From Variovorax sp. dw_308 (GTDB lineage: Bacteria > Pseudomonadota > Gammaproteobacteria > Burkholderiales > Burkholderiaceae_C): a stretch of 64,000 nucleotides of DNA. The stretch's first letter is position 1. The number at the start of each line of letters is the position of its first letter. Under the pieces are notes generated by a model. The model worked only from the letters and a program-made list of their open reading frames with translations, did no database searches and had not been told where the DNA came from. Shown here in pieces: positions 44,593 through 53,802 of the stretch. The DNA lies in contig NZ_JAATOM010000011.1 in the NCBI RefSeq assembly GCF_019207085.1, positions 1 through 64,000 on the forward strand, read 5' to 3'. The translations under genes were made by a program, and so were the position numbers.

Positions 44593-45720
44593 ATGGATTC
44601 AACAGTCTTCGACGTCGACTACGAACAACCCGTTGCGTTGAACGCCGAGAGTGCGGACGCCTGCGGCACGCGGCACGCCTGGGCGCGCGTGCCTGCGGAG
44701 CCAACGCCGTCCGAGCGCCTCGCATTGAAGGAACGCATCCGTCACCTGCTGCGCGAACGCGATGCGGTGATGGTGTCGCACTACTACGTGCATCCGGACC
44801 TGCAGGACCTCGCGGAGGAAACCGGCGGCCTCGTCAGCGACTCGCTCGAGATGGCGCGCTTTGGCCGCGACCACGCGGCACGCACGCTGGTGGTGTCGGG
44901 CGTGCGCTTCATGGGCGAGACGGCCAAGATCCTGTCGCCCGACAAGCGCGTGCTGATGCCCGACCTCGATGCAAACTGCTCGCTCGACCTCGGCTGCCCC
45001 GCGGATGCGTTCAGCGCCTTCTGCGATGCGCACCCCGACCGGACCGTGGTCGTGTATGCCAACACCAGCGCCGCCGTGAAGGCGCGGGCCGACTGGCTGG
45101 TCACGTCGAGCTGTGCGCTGGACGTGGTGCGCGCATTGCACGCGCAGGGCTGCAAGATCCTCTGGGCGCCCGACCGCCACCTGGGCGACTACATCCGCCG
45201 CGAAACGGGTGCGGACATGCTGAGCTGGCAGGGCGCGTGCATCGTGCACGACGAGTTCAAGGCGCTCGAACTCGAACTGCTCATGAAGGACCACCCCGCG
45301 GCCCGCGTGCTCGTGCATCCCGAATCGCCGGCCGACGTGATCGCGCTGGCGGACGCGGTCGGCTCGACCTCCGCGATCCTGAATGCCGCGCGGCGGATGG
45401 ATGCGAAGGAATTCATCGTCGCGACCGACACCGGCATGCTGCACAAGCTGCGCACGCTCAATCCCGGCAAGACCTTCATCGAGGCGCCCACTTCCGGCAA
45501 CGGCGCCACCTGCAAGAGCTGCGCGCATTGCCCCTGGATGGCGATGAACGGCCTGGCCGACGTGGCGCGCGTGCTCGAGACGGGCATGGGCGAAGTGCAG
45601 GTCGATGCCGCACTGGGGCTGCGTGCGCGCGTACCGATCGACCGCATGCTGGCGTTCACCGCAGGCCTCAAGAAGGGGCTGCCGGCCGGCGGCCTGATCG
45701 CCGGGATCGGCGCGGCCTGA
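44593..45720 (+). CDS. nadA: Quinolinate synthase
   Basis: This 375-residue [4Fe-4S] enzyme condenses iminoaspartate with dihydroxyacetone phosphate to quinolinate. Motifs include MVSHYYVHPDLQDLAEE, VRFMGETAKIL and the cluster-binding Cys regions DANCSLDLGCP, TSSCALDV and TCKSCAHCPWM. The start lies 3 bases after nadC, whose end supplies the GAGGA ribosome site. It needs anaerobic-like cluster assembly and works with L-aspartate oxidase (nadB). Confidence 0.95.
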   Translation: MDSTVFDVDYEQPVALNAESADACGTRHAWARVPAEPTPSERLALKERIRHLLRERDAVMVSHYYVHPDLQDLAEETGGLVSDSLEMARFGRDHAARTLVVSGVRFMGETAKILSPDKRVLMPDLDANCSLDLGCPADAFSAFCDAHPDRTVVVYANTSAAVKARADWLVTSSCALDVVRALHAQGCKILWAPDRHLGDYIRRETGADMLSWQGACIVHDEFKALELELLMKDHPAARVLVHPESPADVIALADAVGSTSAILNAARRMDAKEFIVATDTGMLHKLRTLNPGKTFIEAPTSGNGATCKSCAHCPWMAMNGLADVARVLETGMGEVQVDAALGLRARVPIDRMLAFTAGLKKGLPAGGLIAGIGAA

Positions 45721-45736
45721 TCGCCCGTCCCGGGCC

Positions 45737-46567
45737 TCAGGTGTCGATCTCGAGGTTGTCGATGAGGCGCGTCGCGCCCAGCCGCGCTGCGGCGAGGGCC
45801 ACCAGCGGTTCTCCCGGCGCAGCCGCCTGCAGGTCGGCGCGCCGGCGCAGCGCCATGTAGTCGGGTTGCCAGCCGCGTTCTTGCAACGAAGCGATGGCGC
45901 GGGTTTCGATGGCGCTGAAGTCCCGCTCTCCGGTGCGCACTGCCTCGGCCATGGCCTGCAATGCCTTTGAAAGCTCGACGGCTTCGGCACGCTCGGCATC
46001 GCTGAGGTAGCCATTGCGCGAGGACAGCGCAAGGCCGCCCGCCGCACGTCGCGTCTCGACACCGACAACCTCGATGGGCAGCGCGAACTGCCGAACCATG
46101 TGGCGGATCACCATGAGCTGCTGGTAGTCCTTCTTGCCGAACATCGCCACGCGCGGCTGCACGCAGGAGAAGAGCTTCATCACCACCGTGCAGACACCCA
46201 CGAAGAAACCGGGCCGGAAGTGGCCTTCCAGGATGTCGCCCAGCGCGGGATCGGGATGCACCTTGCAGGCTTGCGGCTCCGGGTAGAGGGCCTTTTCGTC
46301 GGGCGCGAACAGCAGGTCGCAGCCGGCTGCGCGCAGCTTGTCGCAATCGCTGTTCCAGGTGCGCGGATAGGTATCGAAGTCCTCGTGCGGCAGGAACTGC
46401 AGGCGGTTGACGAAGATGCTGGCCACAGTGACGTCGCCCAGCGGCCTGGCTTGCTGCACCAGGTCCAGGTGGCCGTCATGAAGGTTGCCCATCGTGGGCA
46501 CGAAGGCTGGGTGACGAAAGGCGCCGAGGCGGTCGCGCAGGTCTTCGATGGTTCTTGCGATATGCAT
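45737..46567 (-). CDS. panC: Pantothenate synthetase
   Basis: This 276-residue ATP-dependent ligase joins pantoate and beta-alanine. The HIGH-like motif PTMGNLHDGHL (about 26-36) and the KMSKS-equivalent region ALSSRNGYLS are present. The ATG at 46567 matches the family start; an in-frame ATG six codons upstream is less likely. It is the last gene of the minus-strand nadB-panD-panB-panC run and ends 16 bases from the nadA stop. Confidence 0.95.
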   Translation of the reverse strand: MHIARTIEDLRDRLGAFRHPAFVPTMGNLHDGHLDLVQQARPLGDVTVASIFVNRLQFLPHEDFDTYPRTWNSDCDKLRAAGCDLLFAPDEKALYPEPQACKVHPDPALGDILEGHFRPGFFVGVCTVVMKLFSCVQPRVAMFGKKDYQQLMVIRHMVRQFALPIEVVGVETRRAAGGLALSSRNGYLSDAERAEAVELSKALQAMAEAVRTGERDFSAIETRAIASLQERGWQPDYMALRRRADLQAAAPGEPLVALAAARLGATRLIDNLEIDT

Positions 46568-46597
46568 GGGTTGCGGGTGTCTCAAGGAGGGGGATGC

Positions 46598-47482
46598 TTA
46601 CCAGGCGTGCAGCCGGTCATCGGGAAAGCTGCGGTCCTTCACGGCGCGCACGTAGGCCTGCAGTGCCTGCGCGATGCCGCCGCTTTCGGCCATGAAATTG
46701 CGCACGAACTTCGGCGGCTTGCCGAGGTGGATGCCGAGCATGTCGTGCAACACAAGCACCTGTCCGGCCGTGGCCTTGCCGGCACCGATGCCGATGGTGG
46801 CGCAGCGGGACAGCTCTAGCGTGAGTGCTCCGGCCAGCGCAGCGGGCACCATTTCCAGCACCAGCATGGCCGCGCCGGCGTCCTGCAGTTCGAGCGCATG
46901 CAGGCGCAGTTGCGCTGCTGCCTCCTCGCTCCTGCCCTGGACGCGGTAGCCGCCCAGTGCATGCACCGTCTGGGGCGTGAGTCCGAGGTGCGCGCAGACC
47001 GGGATGCCGCGCTCCGCGAGGAACCGGATCGTCTCTGCCGTCCATCCGCCGCCCTCGAGCTTCACCATGTGCGCGCCCGCCTGCATCAGGACGGTCGCGC
47101 TGCGCAGCGCCTGCTCGCGCGATTCCTGGTAGCTGCCGAAGGGCAGGTCCGCAATGAGCCACGCCGTTCCCTGCACACGGTGCAGGCCGCGCGCGACGCA
47201 TTCCGTGTGGTAGCGCATGGTGTCGAGCGTGACACCCACGGTGCTGTGCAGGCCCTGGCACACCATGCCGAGCGAATCGCCGACGAGCAGGCATTCGACG
47301 CCCGCTGCATCTGCCATCGCAGCGAAGGTGGCGTCGTAGGCGGTGAGCATCGTGATCTTCTCGCCGCGTGCGTGCATGTCTGCCAGGCGCGGCAGGCTCA
47401 GGGGCTTGCGCGGCGAAGGTGGCGATGGGGGCGGAAGGGTGGCGTCGGGACGGGTCCCTTCGGGGGTGATGGCAATCGACAT
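46598..47482 (-). CDS. panB: 3-methyl-2-oxobutanoate hydroxymethyltransferase
   Basis: This 294-residue TIM-barrel enzyme makes ketopantoate from 2-oxoisovalerate and methylenetetrahydrofolate. MLTAYDATFA, VGDSLGMV, MVKLEGG and the conserved GIGAG are visible. A proline-rich, non-conserved N-terminus of about 30 residues precedes the catalytic core. It lies 30 bases upstream of panC. Confidence 0.94.
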   Translation of the reverse strand: MSIAITPEGTRPDATLPPPSPPSPRKPLSLPRLADMHARGEKITMLTAYDATFAAMADAAGVECLLVGDSLGMVCQGLHSTVGVTLDTMRYHTECVARGLHRVQGTAWLIADLPFGSYQESREQALRSATVLMQAGAHMVKLEGGGWTAETIRFLAERGIPVCAHLGLTPQTVHALGGYRVQGRSEEAAAQLRLHALELQDAGAAMLVLEMVPAALAGALTLELSRCATIGIGAGKATAGQVLVLHDMLGIHLGKPPKFVRNFMAESGGIAQALQAYVRAVKDRSFPDDRLHAW

Positions 47483-47506
47483 GCGCGGATGCACTGGGCG
47501 TGGTGT

Positions 47507-47908
47507 TCAGGCCGGGACCGTGTCATGGGATGCCGCCTGCACGGGGACATGGCCGCGCTGCTCCTGGATGCGGTTGGCCCCATCGACGAACACCAGCTTC
47601 GGCCTGTGCGAGCCCACCTGGTCCTCCGGCACGAGGCCGAAGGCGGCAATGATGATCAGGTCGCCCACCGAGGCCTTGCGCGCGGCGGAGCCGTTGACCG
47701 AGATGATCCCCGTGCCTCGCTCGCCCCGGATCGCATAGGTCACGAAGCGCTCGCCGTTGTTGATGTTCCAGATGTACACCTGCTCGTTCTCGGAGAGGTT
47801 GGCGGCATCCAGCAAGTCTTCGTCGATGGCGCAGGAGCCTTCGTAGTGCAACTCGCAGTCGGTCACGGCGACACGGTGGATCTTGGATTTCAGGAGTGTG
47901 CGGAACAT
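47507..47908 (-). CDS. panD: Aspartate 1-decarboxylase precursor
   Basis: This 133-residue proenzyme cleaves itself between Gly24 and Ser25 (YEGSCAID) to give the pyruvoyl cofactor. It makes beta-alanine for pantothenate. The full core is conserved (GERFVTYAIRGERGTG, NGSAARKASVGDLIIIAAF). It is 24 bases upstream of panB. Confidence 0.95.
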   Translation of the reverse strand: MFRTLLKSKIHRVAVTDCELHYEGSCAIDEDLLDAANLSENEQVYIWNINNGERFVTYAIRGERGTGIISVNGSAARKASVGDLIIIAAFGLVPEDQVGSHRPKLVFVDGANRIQEQRGHVPVQAASHDTVPA

Positions 47909-47962
47909 GGCGTGGCAGCCTTTTCTTCAAGGATTGGAAAGTGGACGGAAGGGAGGCGGGGG

Positions 47963-49549
47963 TCAGCGCTCGTCGGGCAGCAGCACGGTCGGCTCGGCGA
48001 CATCGGCTAGCCCTGGATAGTCGCGGCTGAAGTGCAGCCCGCGGCTTTCGTGCCGCGCAAGCGCGCAGCGCACGATGAGGTCCGCCACCTGCACCAGGTT
48101 GCGCAGTTCGAGCAGGTCGGGCGTGATGCGGAAGTTGCCGTAGAACTCGTCGATCTCCCGCGACAGCAGGGCGATGCGATGCGCCGCACGCTCCAGTCGC
48201 TTGTTGGTGCGCACGATGCCCACGTAGTCCCACATGAAGCGGCGCAACTCGTCCCAGTTGTGCGAGATGACGACGACCTCGTCGGCATCGGTGACGCGGC
48301 TGTGGTCCCAGGTCGGCAGGTCAGGCAGGGCGCGTGGCGGCTCGGTGGCGATGGCCTGCGCAGCCGCGCGTGCGAACACCATGCACTCGACCAGCGAGTT
48401 GCTGGCCAGGCGGTTGGCGCCATGCAGGCCGGTGCAGGCGGTTTCGCCGATGGCGTAGAGGCCAGGCACGTCGGTGTGTCCGGCCAGATCCACCACCACG
48501 CCGCCGCAGGTGTAGTGGGCCGCTGGCACCACGGGAATCGGTTCGCGCGTGATGTCGATGCCGAGCGTCGCGCAGCGCGCCAGGATGTTGGGGAAGTGCG
48601 CCTCCAGGAAGGCCGGGCTCTGGTGCGAGATGTCGAGGTGCACGCAGTCGAGCCCGTGCTTCTTCATCTCGAAATCGATGGCGCGCGCGACCACGTCGCG
48701 CGGCGCGAGTTCAGCCCGCTCGTCGTGTTCGGGCATGAAGCGCGCACCGCCCGCCGAAGCAGGCAGCTTGAGTTGCCCGCCCTCGCCGCGCACCGCTTCG
48801 CTGATGAGGAAGGACTTCGCGAACGGGTGGTGCAGGCAGGTGGGATGGAACTGGATGAATTCCATGTTCGACACGCGGCAGCCGGCGCGCCACGCGGCGG
48901 CGATGCCGTCGCCCGTGGCCGTGTCCGGGTTGGTCGTGTAGAGATAGACCTTGCCGGCGCCGCCCGTGGCGAGGATGGTGTGTGGCGCCCGAAAGGTCAG
49001 GACTTCGCCGGCAGCCACGTCCAGCGCATGGACGCCCATGCATCCCGCATCGGCAAGCCCGAGCCTGGCGCCCGTGATGAGGTCGACGAGCATGTGGCCT
49101 TCGAAGAGCGTGATGTTGGGCGTGTGCCGCACCACATCGATGAGGCAGCGCTGCACCGCCGCGCCGGTGGCGTCGGTCACATGAACGATGCGACGCTCGC
49201 TGTGGCCGCCTTCGCGCGTGAGGTGCAGCAACCCGTTCTCCTCGGTGAACGGGACGCCGAGCGTCTGCAGCCAGGCGATGGCCTCGGGCGCGTGTTCCAC
49301 GACGAAGCGCGTGGCCGCGAGGTCGCACAGGCCCGCGCCTGCGACCAGCGTGTCCTGCACATGCGAATCGATGCTGTCGCTTTGAGCCAGCACTGCGGCA
49401 ATGCCGCCCTGTGCCCATTGGCTCGCGCCGTCGCCGAGGGCACGCTTGGTGATGACGGCCACACGGTGCGTGCGGGCCAGATGAACCGCGGCGCTAAGGC
49501 CAGAAAGTCCGCTGCCAATGATGAGAACGTCGAAGTCGAGAAGCGCCAA
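47963..49549 (-). CDS. nadB: L-aspartate oxidase
   Basis: This 528-residue flavoenzyme oxidises L-aspartate to iminoaspartate, the first step of NAD synthesis. FAD-binding GSGLSGLSAA (about 12-21), the substrate region GASQWAQGGIAAVL and the fumarate-reductase/succinate-dehydrogenase-type segment GGVVVDLAGHTDVPGLYAIGE are intact. The start appears to be TTG at 49549, directly before the Rossmann strand; no ATG fits. Together with nadC-nadA it completes the de novo pathway. Confidence 0.93.
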   Translation of the reverse strand: MALLDFDVLIIGSGLSGLSAAVHLARTHRVAVITKRALGDGASQWAQGGIAAVLAQSDSIDSHVQDTLVAGAGLCDLAATRFVVEHAPEAIAWLQTLGVPFTEENGLLHLTREGGHSERRIVHVTDATGAAVQRCLIDVVRHTPNITLFEGHMLVDLITGARLGLADAGCMGVHALDVAAGEVLTFRAPHTILATGGAGKVYLYTTNPDTATGDGIAAAWRAGCRVSNMEFIQFHPTCLHHPFAKSFLISEAVRGEGGQLKLPASAGGARFMPEHDERAELAPRDVVARAIDFEMKKHGLDCVHLDISHQSPAFLEAHFPNILARCATLGIDITREPIPVVPAAHYTCGGVVVDLAGHTDVPGLYAIGETACTGLHGANRLASNSLVECMVFARAAAQAIATEPPRALPDLPTWDHSRVTDADEVVVISHNWDELRRFMWDYVGIVRTNKRLERAAHRIALLSREIDEFYGNFRITPDLLELRNLVQVADLIVRCALARHESRGLHFSRDYPGLADVAEPTVLLPDER

Positions 49550-49685
49550 GGTTCAACCCAATCCGGCGACGGACCACATGCCGTCGAGAGGGGCGAACGA
49601 TAACGGACTTCAGAGTTACGCCTTCGTGTATTTGGAACTCCGCAGTACCGCGGCCCCGGCGGGGTGGCGCCGCCTTCCTCAGCGT

Positions 49686-50651
49686 TCAGTTTGTCGCCAC
49701 GGCCTTCCCGTCGCCATCGAACACCAGCGTCTTGCCTGACAGCGGCACATAGGCCGGCATCTTCGCCGCCTTCAGGAAGGCCTCCGTCTTGCTCCCCGGG
49801 CGCACCTTGCCGCCCACGGTGCCCACTTCGTTCGCATGCGAGACGATGACGGAGGCGGGCTTGACCAATTCGTTCATCACGTAGGCCGCCTCGGCCGGGC
49901 CGGTGGTGAAGCCGTCGCCGATGTTCATGACGGCGAGCTTCGCGTGGTAGAGATCGCGCACCACCCGTTCCTGGTCGGCCAGGATGCCGGTGTCGCCGGA
50001 GAGGTAGGCCACGAGGCCGTTGCTGAATGTGAGCACATAGCCCGTCGCGGAGCCGACGTTGCCGGCGATGCCCGCGTCCTTCATGGCCTTGCCCAGGTCA
50101 CCGCCGATGAAGTCCGGGTCCACGCCGTTGCTGTGCAGCGCCAGCACCGTCGCGATGCGCACGCCGCCCACCACCACGCTGCCGCCGAAGCGAGCCAGCA
50201 TCGCGTTGGCCGGATCGCCGCCATTGGCCTTGAGCTTGGCCGCGAAGAAGGGCGGCATCTCGCTCCCGGTGACGATCTTCGACTTCTTGGCGAGCGCAAT
50301 CTCCACGGCGAGGGTGTTCGGCAGGGCCGAGACCGACAGGTCAGGGCTCGCGCAGGTGCCCGAGTTCGGCTCCTTGTTGTGGGCATTGCCGACGTGGTCG
50401 CCATGCATGTGGCTGACCAGGATGATGTCGATCTTGCCCAGGCGCGGATCGTTTGCGCCGGCCACCGTGCGGCCCGGGTCGTAGAGGATGCGCGTGCCGT
50501 TCGGGTCCTCGAAGACGAGGGCGCGGTCCTGCGGGCAGAACTCGCCGTCGATGCCGCCCAGCGGCGTCACCTTGACGTTCTGTGCCAGGGCCGGAAGGGC
50601 CAGCGCAGCGAGAAGGGCGGCTGCGGCGGTGAACTTGATCGAACGATTCAT
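49686..50651 (-). CDS. Exported metallo-beta-lactamase-fold hydrolase
   Basis: This 321-residue protein has a signal peptide ending ALA/QNV. The MBL metal motif HMHGDH (around residue 80-85) is followed by later metal residues (SGDTG, SHANEVG). It resembles UlaG-like or other exported MBL hydrolases; the substrate cannot be assigned. It is the last gene of the GntR-led minus-strand run. Confidence 0.82.
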   Translation of the reverse strand: MNRSIKFTAAAALLAALALPALAQNVKVTPLGGIDGEFCPQDRALVFEDPNGTRILYDPGRTVAGANDPRLGKIDIILVSHMHGDHVGNAHNKEPNSGTCASPDLSVSALPNTLAVEIALAKKSKIVTGSEMPPFFAAKLKANGGDPANAMLARFGGSVVVGGVRIATVLALHSNGVDPDFIGGDLGKAMKDAGIAGNVGSATGYVLTFSNGLVAYLSGDTGILADQERVVRDLYHAKLAVMNIGDGFTTGPAEAAYVMNELVKPASVIVSHANEVGTVGGKVRPGSKTEAFLKAAKMPAYVPLSGKTLVFDGDGKAVATN

Positions 50652-50705
50652 GGAAAGAAAGTCCTCTTGGTTGGTGTGCGGGGGAGGGGGTGGACAAGGG
50701 GAGGG

Positions 50706-51773
50706 TCAGGCCGGCGCAAGCCGCGCGAGCGGCGCGATACCAATGTCCGCGGCCAGTGCGTCGAGTTCGTCGAGCAGCGCCGGCGCAAGCGGGGTGCCCT
50801 CCTGCGCATGCCTGCGGCGCTTGTCGAAGCTCTGTTCGCCTGGCAGCCAGATGCGCTCGACGTGCGCCATGCGCTCGCTGCCGCGGATGTCGCGCACCAG
50901 CGTGTCGACCGCCTGCTTGAACACGGCAGGGTCGCCGAAGGCCGCCAGGTCGATGACCAGGATCGCCTGCCCGGTGTTCGTGACGGAGACATGGTCGGCG
51001 TTGAAGTCGATGACGTCACGGCCCATCGCCGCGCCGCCCAGCGTGCCGGCCAGCAGGCCGACGATGAGCGCGAGCCCATAGCCCTTGTAGCCGCCGATCG
51101 GCAGCAGGAAGCCTTCGTTCGAGCGCGCCGGGTCGAGCAGCGGTTCGCCCTGCCGGTCCACCATCCAGCCCGGCGGCATCTGCTCGCCGCGCTTGGCCAG
51201 CGCCTTGACCTTGCCGTACGCGGCCACCGTCGTCGCCATGTCCAGCACCACGGGCGGCTCGTCGCCGGCCGGGATGCCGGCTGCGATCGGGTTGGTCGAC
51301 AGCAGCGCCTCGGTGCCGCCCCAAGGCGGCAGGTGGTTGGCATTGCCGACGGCGAAGTAGAGCCCGAGCATGTCGTGCTGCAGCGGCCGGCGCGCATACA
51401 GCGAGGCGGGCCCCGCATGGTTGCTGAAGCGCGTGCCCACCCAGGCCACGCCGGCGCTGCGCGCCTTCTCGATGGCGATGTCCACCGCCCGCGTGACGAC
51501 CAGGTGCCCCATTCCGTTGTCGCCATCGACCACTGCCATCGCCGCGCGTTCATGCACGACCCGGATGTCCGGATGCTTGTTGATGCCGCCCGCGCGCAGC
51601 CGCTTGAGATAGGGCAGCAGCCGGATCACGCCGTGCCCGTCGCTGCCTTGCAGGTCGGCCTCGGCCATGAGGCCTGCCACCGTGGCGGCATCGGCCGGCG
51701 GCAAGCCCTCGTTGACGAAGACCGCCTCGATGAAGCGCTGCAGCGCGACTTGTGAAACGCGAAAGGTATTCAT
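50706..51773 (-). CDS. Ldh2-family malate/L-lactate/sulfolactate-type dehydrogenase
   Basis: This 355-residue NAD(P)-dependent oxidoreductase of the type-2 malate/lactate dehydrogenase family shows GSDGHGVIRLLPYLKRL, the RFSNHAGP active-site His region and GGYKGYGLAL. Family members oxidise 2-hydroxy acids such as malate, sulfolactate or ureidoglycolate. The ATG at 51773 gives the conserved start; an ATG at 51797 overlaps the preceding stop and would add eight residues. Confidence 0.85.
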   Translation of the reverse strand: MNTFRVSQVALQRFIEAVFVNEGLPPADAATVAGLMAEADLQGSDGHGVIRLLPYLKRLRAGGINKHPDIRVVHERAAMAVVDGDNGMGHLVVTRAVDIAIEKARSAGVAWVGTRFSNHAGPASLYARRPLQHDMLGLYFAVGNANHLPPWGGTEALLSTNPIAAGIPAGDEPPVVLDMATTVAAYGKVKALAKRGEQMPPGWMVDRQGEPLLDPARSNEGFLLPIGGYKGYGLALIVGLLAGTLGGAAMGRDVIDFNADHVSVTNTGQAILVIDLAAFGDPAVFKQAVDTLVRDIRGSERMAHVERIWLPGEQSFDKRRRHAQEGTPLAPALLDELDALAADIGIAPLARLAPA

Positions 51774-51793
51774 GATGGTCTCGCCGGGGCCTT

Positions 51794-52771
51794 TCATTCG
51801 GGTTTGATCCCGCGGTCCGTGATCAGCTTGCGGTAGAGCGCGTACTGCGTCTTGAGGGCCTCCCCGAACTCCACCGCAGGCATGCCGCGCGGCGTCACGC
51901 CGATGGACGACAGCCTCTCCTTCATCGCCGGATCAGCCAGCACCCTGGCGATCTCGGCATTGAGGCGAGCCACGATTTCCTTAGGCGTTCCCGCAGGGGC
52001 CACCAGCGCAAACCAGGAGTTGAAGGTGAAGCCCGGCGTGCCGGCTTCTGCAAAGGTCGGCACGTCCGGAAACTGCGGCTGCCGCGTGGCCGAGGACACC
52101 GCCAGCAGGCGCAGCCTGCCCGCCTGCAGCAGCGAGACCACCGTGCCCAGTCCCTGCATGCACACATCGACTTCGCCCGCCGCGGCCGCGATCGCGGCGG
52201 GCGTCGCGCCCTTGTAAGGCACATGCAGCAGGTCGATGCCGACCTGGCCGCACAGCAGCGCCATGCCGATGTGCTGCGGGCTGCCGTTGCCGCCCGAGCC
52301 ATAGCTCAGCTTGCCGGGCGCAGCCTTGGCCGCCGCGATGAAGTCCGCGAGCGAGCGCCAGGGCGCGTCGGCTTTCACGACCAGGCCCCATTCCACCGTG
52401 CCGACCAGCGACACCGGCTCGAAGTCGGTGAGTGCGTTCCATGTCATGTGCGACTGCATGTTGGGCACCATGGTCAGCACGCTGTCGTTGAAGCCGCCCA
52501 GCGTGTAGCCGTCCGGCGCGGCGCGCGCCACCTTCTCGGCGCCGATGAGTCCGGCCGAGCCGGGGATGTTCTCGATCACGAAGGCCTGGCCGAGCCCTTC
52601 CGACATCTTCTGCATCACGACGCGGGCCGCGTTGTCGACGGCGCTGCCCGGTGCAAGCGGAATGACCAGCCGGATCGGCCGGGTCGGCCATGCGCCCTGT
52701 GCCAGAGCGCGAAGTGGCAGTGTGAAGCTGGCGGCCAATGCGGCCATCGCCACGCGTCGCGAACAGGTCAT
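51794..52771 (-). CDS. Bug/TctC-family periplasmic binding protein (1)
   Basis: This 325-residue protein has an N-terminal signal sequence ending ALA/QGA. Bug hallmarks are present: WPTRPIRLVIPLAPGSAVDNAAR at the mature start and KLSYGSGGNGSPQHIGM in the binding loop. Bug proteins usually bind small carboxylates. No TctAB membrane genes are adjacent, which is common for Bug paralogues in this bacterial group, so its transporter or signalling partner is elsewhere. Confidence 0.88.
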   Translation of the reverse strand: MTCSRRVAMAALAASFTLPLRALAQGAWPTRPIRLVIPLAPGSAVDNAARVVMQKMSEGLGQAFVIENIPGSAGLIGAEKVARAAPDGYTLGGFNDSVLTMVPNMQSHMTWNALTDFEPVSLVGTVEWGLVVKADAPWRSLADFIAAAKAAPGKLSYGSGGNGSPQHIGMALLCGQVGIDLLHVPYKGATPAAIAAAAGEVDVCMQGLGTVVSLLQAGRLRLLAVSSATRQPQFPDVPTFAEAGTPGFTFNSWFALVAPAGTPKEIVARLNAEIARVLADPAMKERLSSIGVTPRGMPAVEFGEALKTQYALYRKLITDRGIKPE

Positions 52772-52804
52772 GAGGGCATCCCGGCAAGAGGTGGAGGGGG
52801 CGGT

Positions 52805-53638
52805 TCAGGTTGCGGTACGCGTCGGCGCCACCGCGGCGCCTTCGATGCCATGCCGCTGCAGCGAGGCCGCGACAAAGCCGGAAGCCTTCATCTCCTCGAT
52901 GAAGCCGCCGAGCCATGCCTGCGCGGCGGTGCGGCCCTTGGGCACGCCGATGGCCTGCTCGATCACCATGAAGCGACCCGGCAGCAAGCGCACGTCGCCG
53001 ACGCGCTTGGCGTCCGCTTCCAGCTGTTGCTTGACGCCAGCGGCAACCTCCAGGTTCTGCGATAGGAAAAGGTCGGTGACGGCAGGCGAGGTCGCAGCGC
53101 GCACCAGCGTCGCCGACTTGATCTCGCGCGTGAGGAACAGGTCGTACGCACTGCCGCGGCCCACGGCGATGCGTGTGCCGGCGCGGTCCACGTCCTCGTT
53201 GCGCCGCAGCGGGGAGTCGTTGCGCACGAGGTAGGCGCCCTCGATGATCACGTAGGGCGCGGTGTACTCCATGTCGGCCGCGCGGACCGGGTCGATGGCG
53301 ACGAAAGCGAGGTCGACCGTGCGCGTCTTGACCGCATCGACGACGCTGCCGGCCGAGCTGAAGGGGATCAGTTCGACAGCCAGCCCGAGCCGTCGCGCCG
53401 CCTCGCGCGCGAGGTCCACCGACACGCCACGCGGCGCGCCGTCCGCACCTCGGCTGGCGAGGATCGGATTGCCGAAGTTGATGGCCGCGCGCAGCGTGCC
53501 CGTGCTGCCGAGTTCGGCGATGGCGCCCGCCCGCGGGTCACGTCGCGTGGCTGCGCACCCGACCAGCATGAGCGCGGCTGAAGCGCAGAACGTGCGGCGT
53601 GTGCCCGCGAATCCGAACGTGTTGCGTTGATCGATCAA
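52805..53638 (-). CDS. Amino-acid-type binding lipoprotein (SBP_bac_3)
   Basis: The protein of about 277 residues has a lipobox LVGC near residue 28, after a short hydrophobic stretch. It has the type II periplasmic-binding fold of amino-acid ABC transporters (LRAAINFGNPILA; VDLAFVAIDPVRAADMEYTAPY; GRGSAYDLFL). No permease is adjacent. The start is uncertain: TTG at 53638 is the first usable codon after the upstream gene, and no ATG precedes the signal. It may deliver a ligand for the same pathway or sense it. Confidence 0.72.
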   Translation of the reverse strand: MIDQRNTFGFAGTRRTFCASAALMLVGCAATRRDPRAGAIAELGSTGTLRAAINFGNPILASRGADGAPRGVSVDLAREAARRLGLAVELIPFSSAGSVVDAVKTRTVDLAFVAIDPVRAADMEYTAPYVIIEGAYLVRNDSPLRRNEDVDRAGTRIAVGRGSAYDLFLTREIKSATLVRAATSPAVTDLFLSQNLEVAAGVKQQLEADAKRVGDVRLLPGRFMVIEQAIGVPKGRTAAQAWLGGFIEEMKASGFVAASLQRHGIEGAAVAPTRTAT

Positions 53639-53802
53639 CAACTGCGCATCCAGATCACGTCGATGGTGTGCTCTGCGCAGCGAAATAAAGGAGGAGGCCG
53701 CAGGCCGGGGGACATTCGCGGAGCAGAGTACGCCGTCGGCGTGATCGCGCCCGAGCTGAAGAGCCTCGACCGGCAGCAGACGTCGTGAACCTTGCAGCAA
53801 TT